Of a stretch of DNA of 64,000 bases, positions 42,352 to 53,332 are shown piece after piece. This DNA is from Leishmania mexicana MHOM/GT/2001/U1103 (lineage: Eukaryota; Euglenozoa; Kinetoplastea; Trypanosomatida; Trypanosomatidae). A program made the position numbers and the translations under genes. The notes under the pieces were generated by a model that was given only the letters and a program-made list of their open reading frames with translations, was not told where the DNA came from and searched no databases. Within the stretch, counting starts at the first letter, position 1; each line of letters opens with the position of its first letter. The stretch spans positions 243,501-307,500 of the forward strand of contig NC_018324.1 of assembly GCF_000234665.1 (NCBI RefSeq). Reading direction: 5' to 3'.

Positions 42352-42470
42352 TGTTTCTCTCCCCCCGCCCTCCTCTCCCCTCCCTCTCCGCTCTCTCCTC
42401 TTCTGTACCCTCTCTCTCTGCCGGCCTTGCTTTGCTCCCCTCCCCCCACTCCCCCTTGTTCTTTCTCTAG
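42352..42470 (+). promoter_or_regulatory. polypyrimidine tract and trans-splice acceptor of the CNB/C2 gene
   Basis: About 115 nearly pure pyrimidines end in TTTCTCTAG at 42470. Further tracts with AGs follow up to the ATG at 42729 (for example 42480-42700), so several acceptors may be used. Confidence 0.6.
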
Positions 42471-42728
42471 ACTTACAAGCAGTTTTTCTCTGTACTTCAC
42501 TCTGCTATCTTGAAGCGCTCGTGCTTTGCTTTAGCTCCTTTTCTTTTACGTCTCGTGTACTCAGCCCCTCCCCTCCCTCCCCCCCTTTTTTCTCGTTCTC
42601 TTTTTTTGTCTCCCCTCCGCCGCTTCACCTGCCCCCACCCCCTTCCTCCTCCTCTCCTCTTCTCTGCACTCTCACCGGGGACGGCGTTTTCTTTTTCCTC
42701 CTTTTGGGGTGTTTTCAAACGCTTAGAC

Positions 42729-45700
42729 ATGCCAACCTCTTCGCAGGCTTCTGCTTCGTCGCGCCGTGCTAGCACCACGAAGCCAGGGCCGCCACCACGC
42801 GCCTCCAGCACCGCACCTCCGCTCCCAGCGCGCTTCCAGAGTCATGCGCAAGCCAAGCTGTCCAGCGCCACAACGTCGCGGCGCGGTTCAGGAATCCCAG
42901 AGCTGATCGGGACACGACGCGACTCCTCCATTGGCGCCACCAGCACAAATCCTCGTCTTCGGGGCGGTAGCGTGATCGATGCCGCCGCAGCGCAGCGCAG
43001 CTCTTCAGCTCCACGGAACGCGATCGACTTTGCCTCCAAAGAGAGCCAAGAGGCCCTGAACCGTCTGCGCCGCCTCTTCTTGCCAGTAATGATGCGCGTA
43101 ATCCTACGTTCTAGGAGACGCTCGCGCTGGAAAGACGGACAGCCGCCTCGGCAGTACACTCCTGAGTCGGTGGTTGCCGCCATCATGCGCACCAAGTCGC
43201 TCCTTGCGGATTGCCCGCAACGAATGGTGGAGAGCCTGGCCGCCGGCGCCACGTTCATGTCGCTCACACCCAAGGAAATCATTGTGTACGCCAACGAGTC
43301 GCACGTGTCATGTGGCATTGTGGTGCTGCTCTACGGTCAGTTGGAAGAACGGCGCCCCGAGCCGGGTGGTAAAAAGCCTAAAACGGATGACGGCGGCTCT
43401 ACACGTCCCATTTGCACGCAGCCGCATAGACTGCACAAGGCGATGAACGTACTCTGTCTGATGCCTGTCATGTGCGAGGATCGTGCCACATCGTTCCTCG
43501 CGACTCGCGAGAGCGAGGAGGCGGATGTCGCGATAATCTCCTCACGCTGGTTCTGGGAGGTGACGTACAGCATGACGCAGGCGTCGCCGACCACCGCCGA
43601 CGTGATGGGGCGCATGCTACGCGAGGTTGTCCTGCCGCATCGCCGCGACCTGCTACTTGTCGATTACTTTCCCACCTCTGTGGTTCTTCTCCGCTCGTGG
43701 ATGTGGTCAATGCTGACGGCGAGCGACCGCGTCAAGCTGAGTCGGTCCATGGAGGTGCGCGTTCTCTCCGTCGGCGATGTCCTCTTCGATGAGGGCGATT
43801 ACTGCCCGTACATCTATGTCGTGCGCCGCGGTGCCCTCCACGCGATCGTAAAGGGCGAGACGCTGGCGGTGCTGGAGGCGGGCACCGCTGTAGGGGAGGA
43901 GAGCGTCCTGTTTCACGACAGGCGCAACTGCAGAGTCGTCGCCGTCACCGTGTGCGAGATCTACGCTCTGCACGCGCATCACCTTCTGCGCCGCTTCCTC
44001 AAGTACCCTGAGAATGCCCGCCGCATCATGGCGGCTGCCGTAGAGCGGCAGGTGTGGTGGATGGAGGAGGGCCGAACCCGCGACGTGTTCGGTCTCGTGT
44101 CCATTTTGAGCGGCGTACCATGCCTGGGACACACGACGGACGCCATGCGGGAGGAGATTGCTCAATGCGCCTCCGTGCTGATCCTCCCGCAAGGTCACAC
44201 GCTGGTGTCCACAAACACACCCTGCACCTTCTTCTGTGTTATCGGTCGCGGCTCGGTGACGCTGATAAGCTCGGTGAAGGCCGCCCCCGTCGCGGAGACG
44301 CCATCTAGCGCGAACGGCATTGACCGCAAAGGCGAGTCACAGCCGAGTATGCGACGCTCTTCAGGGGTGAAGCAGATGGGTACCCCACCGACCGAGATGC
44401 GGCGAGAGTCTCGCAGCGCCGGAGACTTCTTTGGCGAGCTATGCTTGAAGCCGCACCTGTGGCCCTATGACGTGGTGTGCGACTCCACAGTCAGCCTCTG
44501 GCAGTTTGACCGAGAGGCGGTGCTTAGGGTGCTGGAGAGGAACCGCGCTGATGCGCAGGCGTTAGAGGTGAGCCGGCAAGGCATTGGCCTCTACCGTACC
44601 CAACGCGGCGAAACCAGCATCATCGACGGCTTTGAACCTCCCGCCACCCCCAACGCATCTACGAATGGATGGCGTTCGTACATTGGCGGCCAACGCAGCC
44701 GTGCGCAGTCAACCGACTTCTCGACAGCGCCTCCAGGAGCGCGCAGCAGCAGCGCTGGCAGTCGCTCAGGTAGGCGTCTCTCTCTGTCACATGTTGCTGC
44801 ACCAGAGTGGTTTTCGAGGGGGTCGCCCTCGGAAGGCCTCACCCCGCGTGGAGGCAGGCACGCGGGTGTGGACTGGACACCTGAGCAGTGGACCACGTAC
44901 GCCATGACGCGGCTGCAGGATGGGCTGCGCGCTGAGGACGCAAAAGAGATCCCGCCCGCACCCTCCCGCGAGCTGCGTGGCGTGGACAAGGAGGTGGAGA
45001 AGACCATGAACGAAAAGGTGCTCCAGCTTGTTGCCGTGCAGCCGGAGACGCCCCCCAACCCGGCTGACTGCGACATTAGCGGAGACTCGAGTGAGCTGCA
45101 GTCGATCATTGTGGGGCAGCTCTTCCTCATTGTGACGGAGAAGCAGTCAAGGTTCCTGCGGCAGGTGAACGACAGCAACGTCCGTCTCATCACAGAGGAC
45201 GCGGATACGCAGCTCGTGGGGGAGCTGAACGACAGCCTTGGCGATATGAGTGCCATGGACGCCATGCACAACTCAGAGGCACTGGTCGAGGTGACCGAGG
45301 TGGTACAGCTGGAGGATATCAGCGCGTCGCCGCTGGAGGGCAGTCGTTTTCTGCCGCAGCGCGCGATGCCGTCGTTGTCCGTGCGTGATTCCACTGATGT
45401 TACGGATTATGTTAATGTGCACCGCGTCGACGATGGCCTCAGCGTAGAGGCCAACGGTGGTGCGCAGGCGGGGTGGCTCCTGCCGAACACATCAATCAGT
45501 CGCACTCGTCGCTCCACCAGCGTCGGCGCGCTCGGCGAGGCGAGCGGCGTCTTCGGCGGATCGTGGAACCCGCGCTCGTCCCTCAATCGCAGCCACTTTC
45601 TGCGTCCGTCATCTGCGGTGCCGCCGTCGCCGCGCTGCGCCAGCGGACGCGATGACTTGCTGTCACCGGGGGCTATCGGCGTCATGCGCCCCGCGAGTTC

Positions 45701-48536
45701 TAGCGAGCCTCGAGTGATGCCACCCATGCGTACGCGCCCCGCGAGTGTGGACTTTAACCAGTTCAACAACAGGCTCAGCGTTGATCGGTCCACCTCGATG
45801 CTGGATCGTTACGTCAAGATTGAGGATCAAAACTACTTCGACAACTTCGTCAAAGTGCTTCCGCTGCAGCGGGACGAGATGTGGGCACCGGATGGGGTGA
45901 GCACGGACAGCGAAATGGGCACCAGCTCTATGGTGCTCCTGCTTCTCCACGTGCGCAAGTGCGACTACTTGTCTGCTGAAGTGATGCAGCGTTGCGCGCG
46001 GCCCATGGTGAAAGTGACACTGGGGGAGCGTGTCCTGGTGCGTACCTCCGTCATGAAAAATTGCACGGCACCGCGCTGGCCGATCGAGCACTCGTCCTTC
46101 ATTAGCTTTGTGCGGCGCGGCACCGACATCGTCTTCTCCGTCTGCGACGCGGATGACGAAAGTCGCATTGTGTACCAGGCCTCCTTCTCGACGGCGAGTA
46201 TACACGAGAACGGCGGGGTGGAGCAGAGAGCCATGTCGCTGACGGAGCTATCGGTAACGGGCTCCCCTGTCAACGCAGAGATGGATGCCGATGTGACGAG
46301 CACAGAGTCGAGTGGCAGGATTCAGAAGAGCGCAAGGAAACCGCGCCTGGCAATGACCATGCTAGCGGTGACAGCTAACAAGTACAAGGCGCTCAGGCAG
46401 TACCTCGAAACGAAAGAGAAAGTGATCGTGGACCCTCCGGGGACGCCAGAGAGCACGAAGTTGTTCCTGCAGGTGCTGTCGGTGGAAGGCCTCAAGCACC
46501 GCATTGAGGCCTTTGTCACCGCCTCCCTCTACAACGGCGAGACAAGCACGACTGTGCTGAAAACCGAGCGTGTGATTCCAAAGACACGCAGCCCCGCCTG
46601 GCCCGGGGAGACGAGCTTCGTCATAATCTCCGGCGAAGGCGGCATCTTGTCGTTTGACCTGCACCACAAGGAGGCTGTTATCGGCTCCACAGAGACAGCG
46701 GTAGACGAGCTTATTTTTGGCGGAGTAGGGCTGAGGCGGCTGCCGCTTCTTCAGGCGCAGACGGGCAGGGTGGTGATCGGCCACCTCGTGGTGGGCGTCC
46801 TGGGAGCGAGGCTGGGGGATAGCGTCGAGAGTCGAAACCGCGACTGGGTGACGCACCTCGCCGTGGAGCAGCTCTCGCTAGCGAGGGAGGGCTTCTCCAT
46901 CAACCCCGATCCATTCATCGTGCTCCGTAGCGGCACTGGGGCAGAGCTGATGCGCACACCGCTCGCCTTCAGCGCCTTCGAGGCATCCTGGTCGATGGCC
47001 GAGGCAAGCTGCCTGCTGCAATGCCCGCGCCTCTGCGGTAGCACAGTGTCCTACCAGCTAGAAGTATGTGACAGCGACGAGAAGGAGGTTATTGGCCGCG
47101 CGACAATCCTGCTGAGCGATCGCGGCCTTGGCCGGGACCATCTGCACGATGTTTCTCTCAATCCACCCGGCCGCGGTGTAGTGCGCCTGCGCAGCTTTTG
47201 TCTCCCTGTCTTAGAGCTCCCAGTGCGCGGCGCAGCTGACAAGGCCTCGGCGGCTGCCGCTCTCTGCCCACCGTTCGCCTCTCAGCTGCACCTCTCGGAG
47301 TCCGCGACACTTCTGTTGCTGCACATGAGCGGGTGCGCCAATCTGCCCGGCGGCGCGACGGTCGAGCTTCAAATCGACGCGATCGGCACGCTTTCTATTG
47401 ATGCGCAGCCGTACTTACGCACCGCTGTACAGGAAGCGACGACGGCTCTGCAGTGGCCCCTCTCAAAGGCGAGTGTGCTGCTGCGGATCCCGTCACGGGT
47501 GGGTGTTTACGACAGGACTGGAGACGAGGTTGGCCTCTGCCAGTGGGGGTGCCGTCACCAGTGCCACTTCGCTGTCTACGACGGCGTCGTGGATGACGTG
47601 AGTCAGATTGGCCAGGTCGCTGTCCCGCTTTCGCAACTGCTGAACACCGCGTTGCACACGTATCCCCTCTTCCCGCGATGCATGGACGCAGGCGGGGGAG
47701 GTTTAGACCAGGAGCCATCCGTTGGCACAACAGCGCATCCACGCGTAGCGGCCGAGAGGACGTCGGGCAACCTGCAGGTCTTCACGCTGCTCGGCTCCCT
47801 CGACCACGAGGTGCGCGGGACGGCGGAGCAAGAGCCTGATACGCCGTCGACGTCCGTCCCCGTCGTCGGCGGCGATGCTCCGCCCGATCAGCTGCCGTAC
47901 TACAATCCGGAAAGCGCCGATATCACTGCTGCGAGGCCGGCTTCCACCCTCCCCACGACGGTGGTGCTGAGTGTCAGCAACATCTGCCATGTCCTGCCGA
48001 GCGCCTCAGAAAAGTATGTCCACCTCGTGGTACGTCACGGTGCCACCGCTGTCTTGTCAGTGGAGCGGCAGATGGGGGTGCTCAGCCACGCCGAGTGGAG
48101 TCCGGCGGAGGCGTCGGCCGTGGTGTCCTGCGAGACGCTTCCGGCGGACGCGGCACTCGTGGTGGAACTGGTGGCGATGGATGTGGTGGAGGGGGGGAAC
48201 GAGGAGGAGGAGGACGGCAGCACCCCCTCGGCAGCTGCTGCAAAGGCGGAGTCGACCACGAGGGGTAGGGCGCGGCATCGCACTATCACCAATGGAAGCG
48301 CCTCTGCCGCCCATCTGCCACTCGGCCATGCTCAATTGCCTGTATCAAGACTGTCCTCTGTCGAAGCGGGTGAGGTGCGGGTGGTGACACTGATGCTGAG
48401 TAGTTCTCAGCGCTCGTCCTCCCTGCCAGAGACGACAGGGTGTCTTCCCAGGGTAGCGCCATCGATGCGTGCTCCAGAGGATGCGCAGGTCGTCTGCCCG
48501 ACCGTCTCGTTCTGTATCTTTGGCAACCGCGTCTAG
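42729..48536 (+). CDS. giant protein with cyclic-nucleotide-binding-like and C2-like domains
   Basis: The frame encodes 1,935 residues from the first ATG in frame that gives non-pyrimidine coding sequence. After a Ser/Ala-rich start, residues about 165-277 look like a degenerate cyclic-nucleotide-binding (CNB) barrel. Residues about 335-440 are a clearer CNB domain (VGDVLFDEGDYCPYIYVVRRG, then VGEESVLFHDRRNCRV). Residues about 480-610 form a third with an insert, containing FFGELCLKPHLWPYDVV. The phosphate-binding cassette keeps Gly-Glu, but the canonical PRxA is altered in the second domain and missing in the third, so cAMP/cGMP binding is doubtful. The C-terminal half holds about five C2-like beta sandwiches, near 1065-1157, 1242-1330, 1371-1467, 1527-1640 and 1743-1877. 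These typically open with patterns such as LLLLHVRKCDYL or LFLQVLSVEGL. C2 domains bind membranes or proteins. No catalytic domain is seen. A membrane- or flagellum-associated scaffold is an inference. Confidence 0.82.
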   Translation: MPTSSQASASSRRASTTKPGPPPRASSTAPPLPARFQSHAQAKLSSATTSRRGSGIPELIGTRRDSSIGATSTNPRLRGGSVIDAAAAQRSSSAPRNAIDFASKESQEALNRLRRLFLPVMMRVILRSRRRSRWKDGQPPRQYTPESVVAAIMRTKSLLADCPQRMVESLAAGATFMSLTPKEIIVYANESHVSCGIVVLLYGQLEERRPEPGGKKPKTDDGGSTRPICTQPHRLHKAMNVLCLMPVMCEDRATSFLATRESEEADVAIISSRWFWEVTYSMTQASPTTADVMGRMLREVVLPHRRDLLLVDYFPTSVVLLRSWMWSMLTASDRVKLSRSMEVRVLSVGDVLFDEGDYCPYIYVVRRGALHAIVKGETLAVLEAGTAVGEESVLFHDRRNCRVVAVTVCEIYALHAHHLLRRFLKYPENARRIMAAAVERQVWWMEEGRTRDVFGLVSILSGVPCLGHTTDAMREEIAQCASVLILPQGHTLVSTNTPCTFFCVIGRGSVTLISSVKAAPVAETPSSANGIDRKGESQPSMRRSSGVKQMGTPPTEMRRESRSAGDFFGELCLKPHLWPYDVVCDSTVSLWQFDREAVLRVLERNRADAQALEVSRQGIGLYRTQRGETSIIDGFEPPATPNASTNGWRSYIGGQRSRAQSTDFSTAPPGARSSSAGSRSGRRLSLSHVAAPEWFSRGSPSEGLTPRGGRHAGVDWTPEQWTTYAMTRLQDGLRAEDAKEIPPAPSRELRGVDKEVEKTMNEKVLQLVAVQPETPPNPADCDISGDSSELQSIIVGQLFLIVTEKQSRFLRQVNDSNVRLITEDADTQLVGELNDSLGDMSAMDAMHNSEALVEVTEVVQLEDISASPLEGSRFLPQRAMPSLSVRDSTDVTDYVNVHRVDDGLSVEANGGAQAGWLLPNTSISRTRRSTSVGALGEASGVFGGSWNPRSSLNRSHFLRPSSAVPPSPRCASGRDDLLSPGAIGVMRPASSSEPRVMPPMRTRPASVDFNQFNNRLSVDRSTSMLDRYVKIEDQNYFDNFVKVLPLQRDEMWAPDGVSTDSEMGTSSMVLLLLHVRKCDYLSAEVMQRCARPMVKVTLGERVLVRTSVMKNCTAPRWPIEHSSFISFVRRGTDIVFSVCDADDESRIVYQASFSTASIHENGGVEQRAMSLTELSVTGSPVNAEMDADVTSTESSGRIQKSARKPRLAMTMLAVTANKYKALRQYLETKEKVIVDPPGTPESTKLFLQVLSVEGLKHRIEAFVTASLYNGETSTTVLKTERVIPKTRSPAWPGETSFVIISGEGGILSFDLHHKEAVIGSTETAVDELIFGGVGLRRLPLLQAQTGRVVIGHLVVGVLGARLGDSVESRNRDWVTHLAVEQLSLAREGFSINPDPFIVLRSGTGAELMRTPLAFSAFEASWSMAEASCLLQCPRLCGSTVSYQLEVCDSDEKEVIGRATILLSDRGLGRDHLHDVSLNPPGRGVVRLRSFCLPVLELPVRGAADKASAAAALCPPFASQLHLSESATLLLLHMSGCANLPGGATVELQIDAIGTLSIDAQPYLRTAVQEATTALQWPLSKASVLLRIPSRVGVYDRTGDEVGLCQWGCRHQCHFAVYDGVVDDVSQIGQVAVPLSQLLNTALHTYPLFPRCMDAGGGGLDQEPSVGTTAHPRVAAERTSGNLQVFTLLGSLDHEVRGTAEQEPDTPSTSVPVVGGDAPPDQLPYYNPESADITAARPASTLPTTVVLSVSNICHVLPSASEKYVHLVVRHGATAVLSVERQMGVLSHAEWSPAEASAVVSCETLPADAALVVELVAMDVVEGGNEEEEDGSTPSAAAAKAESTTRGRARHRTITNGSASAAHLPLGHAQLPVSRLSSVEAGEVRVVTLMLSSSQRSSSLPETTGCLPRVAPSMRAPEDAQVVCPTVSFCIFGNRV

Positions 48537-50489
48537 GCAAGCTTGGCACAGTGTGGCGGCAGAGAGGCGGAGGAGGGATACCCGAGAAGGCTGCTGATGT
48601 CGAGAGAGACAGGGGCGTCTGCGTCGCTATCGTTGGCACTCCAACTGTTCGGTGGTTCCTTCGTCGCGCTTCCTATCATAGGTGGGGGGGGAGCGTAAAC
48701 AGATGCGCGATCTGACGTTGTCGCTGAGGCCGCGGTCGGGGCTCGGCCACGGTCTTGTACACTCCGCATGGCCATACGGCTCCGCCGATCACCACTGGCG
48801 TGAAATGTGTCCCTGTGTTTTCCATGCGGTCTTCAGCACTTTTTTTTTGGACTGTATTCGGCGTGGTTTGCATGTGTCTGCGTGTCCGTTGCGTGGTATT
48901 GAGGGCCGCTGCCATTGGTATATGCGCGCTTTTGTTGTCGGTGGCGGTCGCGCACTTTTTTTCGTTCTGTGCTCTGACTGTTACATCACCGCTCTCACCA
49001 TCTTCCCTCCCTCGTTGTTCTGCTAACTGCACCATAGACGCACACACACCCTCCTGCATGCTGTTTTTGTTGTTTCTGAAAAGGGTTTTCCGGCACCTCG
49101 ACGCCGCGCGGGACCCCCCACCCCCACCCCGTTCCGCTCCTCTCTGTGACTCTTTCCATTCCTTGGGCTGGCGTATGACGGCTGTTTTGTGTAATCAGGC
49201 GAACCCCAGTACTCCAGCTGGCGTGTCCACGCGCTGACGTGCAACAGTATCTGCGGAATGTTGGCGAAGAATGACCCCATCAGTCCCGATCACAAACATA
49301 CGCACAAAGGCAAGGCAAGAAAAGAAGACATTGTGTGCGCTACACGACCCGATCGACGTGCATTTTCTTTGCTTTTCTCACACGAGGTTCAAGACACATG
49401 AAGGCTGGCGACAGAGAAAGTGAGCCGAAGGGCAGAAGCCATGCGTGACAGTCCAAAAAGCAGCGAGACCTGCGGATGCCGGCGCTTTGGAGACGCCTGT
49501 TCTTCTTTCCCGGGTGCCGCCACTTTTAGACGGATACCGTATAACCCCCTGCCTTTGCCTCTGCCTCTGGATTTCCTCGACAAACTGGGTGCTGAGCTCT
49601 CCTACACAGACCGCGGAGCTCGTGCACTGTCGCTTCAGCTCCTGGTCATTGGTTGTCTTCATCACTGTCTCTCTTTCCACTCCTCTACTCTCTCGCCTGT
49701 TCCTATGTTTTTCCCCTCTCTTCCTGGCACACCCACCTACCGACATGCACACATACGAACACACCCACACACATACGCCGTACTACACGCCAAGTCCACA
49801 CGCTTGCGTAGTCTTGTTGTTTTTATTTTTTTGATCTGTTTCTTTTTTTTTTCTTACTCTCCTTCTCCTGTTCTTTGGCCCTTTTCTCTCGCCGTTTCTG
49901 ACACCCTCTTGGCTACACCCCCCTCGGTGCGTTTCCTGACACCCCTCCACGTCCCACTCTCCCGCGGCCCTCGCTCTTTTCTCTGCCTCCGTTTACTTTG
50001 CTCAGTACGATCTATTTCTAGTCACACCCCGACCGAATCTTTCCTGTGTGCATCGTGTATCTGTACGTGTAGATGTGTACGTGTGGATGTGTTCGTGTAT
50101 GCACTGAACAGGATCCTTAATTCACCTTTCCTGTTTTCTTTGATTACGGCAATCCCGCACCCAGGCATACCGTCCTACGTGCACTGGACCCCTCCCCTTC
50201 AAGTAACTCTGTAGAGGCACATTGCCTGTTCTTTTTTCGCTCGTCAGAGCTTGCATTCCTTTTTGCGTGTTCTGTTGCTGGCTCGTTGTGCACCGCAGCG
50301 GTTTTCTATTTCGTTTTCTTCTTCGTGCTTGGCAGCTTTTCCTCTCTCTTGTTTCTCATCATCTGCTGGTCTTCTTAGGCTGCCGATTACCGAATACGAC
50401 TGCCCACCACCACCACCACCGATTTCTTTCGGACATTCTGAAGCCGTCCAGTCAAAAGAAGACACCCGACCACCGTACATGGACTCGAA

Positions 50490-50512
50490 ACACACACACA
50501 CACACACACATA
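50490..50512 (+). repeat. (CA)n microsatellite
   Basis: Uninterrupted CA dinucleotide run in the spacer upstream of the zinc-finger gene. Confidence 0.85.
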
Positions 50513-51664
50513 CACTAACGCACGGGGCGGCATTTGGCGACACGCAGGGTACGCTTGCTTCACCTAATCGGAGGAATCAATCCGCAGCCTCGGGTAAGCA
50601 CGAGCAAAGAAAAAAGAGAAGAAAGGTCAGAGAAAGAACACAGAAGGTGCCGCACCTCTTGTACTTGAACGTATATGCTAGCTCCATCCAAGAGAGAGAG
50701 CCAGTGACTGGTGGACGCTTGCAGAGCAACAGGCGCACGGACAGAAAAGCACGAGGGGTCAGGTCAAGGAGGGAACCGATAAGAAACGAGAAACAATCAC
50801 CAAAGTAAGCCGTCCATCATTCCAGGAAATAATAGATCTGCTAGTTCGGTGGTTGCACACACTGATTGACCCTACGGGAGAATGGGCGAACCTGTAGCCA
50901 TCACCCCGGTTTTATTCTTTTTTTACGTGTGCAGCACCCTTGCCCCACCACTAGTAGTGGCGTTGCTATTTCTCCTCCAGCGCGACATATCCTCACGGCT
51001 CCTCCCCCCTCCCCATCCAAAGGTGCACTGCTCTCTTCTTGCTGCTCTTGCCCCTTTGCCCTCCAACCCCGGTCTTTGTTGACTTGCACACGCTCTCGTC
51101 TATCCACTGACCCGCCTTTGGTTTCAGCAACGCCTGGAGTTGTTCGATTTCTCTCTTTTTTTCCCGCTCTGTAGCCGTCTCTGCGTGCTGCACTCTTCTC
51201 ATCTGCGCGCTTGAAAGGCCGTTTTGACTGTCGTGTGAATCTTTTTCTTTCTCTTGTGTTGCCTACCGTCCTACTCGTCGGCTCCCCGCCGTGTGGCCTG
51301 TTCGCACACGAGAGTGTCTGTGCCGGTGTATTCATTCGTCGATCTTGGTGTGCAAGTTTGTCTGTGTGTACGCGTTTTCTGGTGCACCTTGTTTTTTTTT
51401 TACTGTCCCCGATTCTTCTTCGCTTCCTCGCTCTGCTTTTGGTCTCTCCGCCTTTCTTGCCTTCTTTCACCTTCTTTCTGTACTTGTTTTCCTTTATCGC
51501 ACCCGTCGCATTTTCTCTCCCCTCCCCTCTACCCCCCCTGCTCGTTTCCACGGCTTTCATCTCCTGCCACCCACCCACTCCTCCACCTCTGTCTCCCTCT
51601 CTCCTACTATTCGCTTTCTCAGTGTGCGCAGCGTGTACGAAAGCTTGTTTGCTTCTTTTTGTTT

Positions 51665-51686
51665 ATGTGTGTGTGTGTGTGTGTGT
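51665..51686 (+). repeat. (TG)n microsatellite
   Basis: Uninterrupted TG dinucleotide run inside a pyrimidine-rich stretch. Confidence 0.85.
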
Positions 51687-52183
51687 TCTCTTGGACTCAT
51701 ATAGCGTGTTTTGCTACTGTGCCTCGTCGCTGAGCTAGAGAGACGGTTGTGGTGTCTTTTTTGTGTGCTACACCCCCCTCTATCTTCTTTTTGTGGTGTC
51801 CTCTTGCGTGTTTGACGCATGCACGTCACTTTCGGTTCAACCCCCCTCCTGTCCTCACGTCTGGGTGTCGTCCCCTCCTCCCCCTTCCGCAGTGTACCTT
51901 TGTTTGCTTTCTTTGACCTCACCACTTGTGTTCTCGTCTTCTTTGTTTTGTGGTCAGCCTTTCTCTCTCTTCTCTTCCCCCTGCCTGCGTTTTTCTCAAG
52001 CACTGCCCATTTTTATTTTCTTCTGGCTCTCGTCGTGTGTGACGTAATCAGAGGGAGAGAGGTAAAAAGAACAAGAAACAACATAGCGGACCCACAGGTA
52101 CAGGCACACCACAAGCAACAAATCGGCACGTCGACCATCACCACCACACAGACGAAAAAAAAAGCTGTGGCGTTGTGAGCTGA

Positions 52184-52657
52184 GGGCACGGTTCTGCTGA
52201 CCGTTTCTGGTCAGTTTCGTCGGTATCTTCACCCCTACCTTCCCCCTTTCTCGATTGCCTTTTTTTTGGGAGGGGTGGGAGCTCTCCACGCCTGGGCTGT
52301 GGCGTCTGTTTCTTTTCCGTCCCGCTCATTAATCAACATCCATCTGCTTTATTGTTATTATTATTATTGCACGTTTTATTGTTCTCTACACTCTCTTGCG
52401 ATTCCTGGTATTCGCGGTTGTCATCATTCATTGCTCGCGTGAGACTTCGTTGTTTGCTGTGTCGGCGGCCTGCAACGGCAAGCAACAGAGTTGGTAAAGA
52501 AGACCACAGCAAGGAGTAAGAGGCACTGAACAGACTGCTTGTGCGAACCCCGATTAGTTGAATACACAAACACACTTCAAACTTATATATAAAAAGGCCG
52601 AATCACTGCTACGCTTGCTGGACCTTCAGTGACAGAGACACACAAGTAGTCCAAGAG
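52184..52657 (+). repeat. 474-bp direct duplication across gap, copy 1
   Basis: This stretch reads the same as 52761-53234 base for base as far as I checked, including a (TTA)n microsatellite at 52350-52369. It ends 3 bases before the 100-N gap. Perfect identity on both sides of a gap is the signature of overlapping contig ends that the assembler failed to merge. Confidence 0.9.
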
Positions 52658-52660
52658 GAC

Positions 52661-52760
52661 NNNNNNNNNNNNNNNNNNNNNNNNNNNNNNNNNNNNNNNN
52701 NNNNNNNNNNNNNNNNNNNNNNNNNNNNNNNNNNNNNNNNNNNNNNNNNNNNNNNNNNNN
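52661..52760. other. assembly gap (100 N)
   Basis: Exactly 100 N, a conventional placeholder length, so the true gap size is not known and may be negative (an overlap). Confidence 0.99.
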
Positions 52761-53234
52761 GGGCACGGTTCTGCTGACCGTTTCTGGTCAGTTTCGTCGG
52801 TATCTTCACCCCTACCTTCCCCCTTTCTCGATTGCCTTTTTTTTGGGAGGGGTGGGAGCTCTCCACGCCTGGGCTGTGGCGTCTGTTTCTTTTCCGTCCC
52901 GCTCATTAATCAACATCCATCTGCTTTATTGTTATTATTATTATTGCACGTTTTATTGTTCTCTACACTCTCTTGCGATTCCTGGTATTCGCGGTTGTCA
53001 TCATTCATTGCTCGCGTGAGACTTCGTTGTTTGCTGTGTCGGCGGCCTGCAACGGCAAGCAACAGAGTTGGTAAAGAAGACCACAGCAAGGAGTAAGAGG
53101 CACTGAACAGACTGCTTGTGCGAACCCCGATTAGTTGAATACACAAACACACTTCAAACTTATATATAAAAAGGCCGAATCACTGCTACGCTTGCTGGAC
53201 CTTCAGTGACAGAGACACACAAGTAGTCCAAGAG
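52761..53234 (+). repeat. 474-bp direct duplication across gap, copy 2
   Basis: Second copy of 52184-52657, offset 577 bases, starting at the first base after the gap. It runs directly into the leader region of the zinc-finger gene, so this is the copy linked to that gene. Confidence 0.9.
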
Positions 53235-53244
53235 ATCAGGTGTG

Positions 53245-53277
53245 CTTGCATTTTCTTCTCGTGTTCGACTTTTGCAG
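53245..53277 (+). promoter_or_regulatory. candidate trans-splice acceptor of the CCCH gene
   Basis: CATTTTCTTCTCGTGTTCGA then CTTTTGCAG ends at 53277, 55 bases before the ATG. A second tract ends in CTGCAG at 53305. Confidence 0.6.
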
Positions 53278-53332
53278 ACCCTTACCTTGTTTTTCTGACC
53301 TGCAGTATTTCACTGTATACCGTGGCCACAAG

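Larger units (their letters stand above)
48537..52183. other. long intergenic region, no gene seen
   Basis: A 3.6-kb spacer, mostly T/C-rich on the + strand, with purine-rich patches near 49380-49440 and 50580-50810. CA and TG microsatellites lie at 50490-50512 and 51665-51686. No frame has coding-like composition. Confidence 0.55.

Noticed and set aside
44591..45394. 267-codon minus-strand open frame
   Set aside because: Antisense shadow inside the CNB/C2 gene; Ser/Cys/Arg-rich with no family resemblance.
52184..53234. Genuine tandem duplication of the CCCH gene's upstream region
   Set aside because: Perfect identity delimited exactly by a placeholder gap points to unmerged contig ends.
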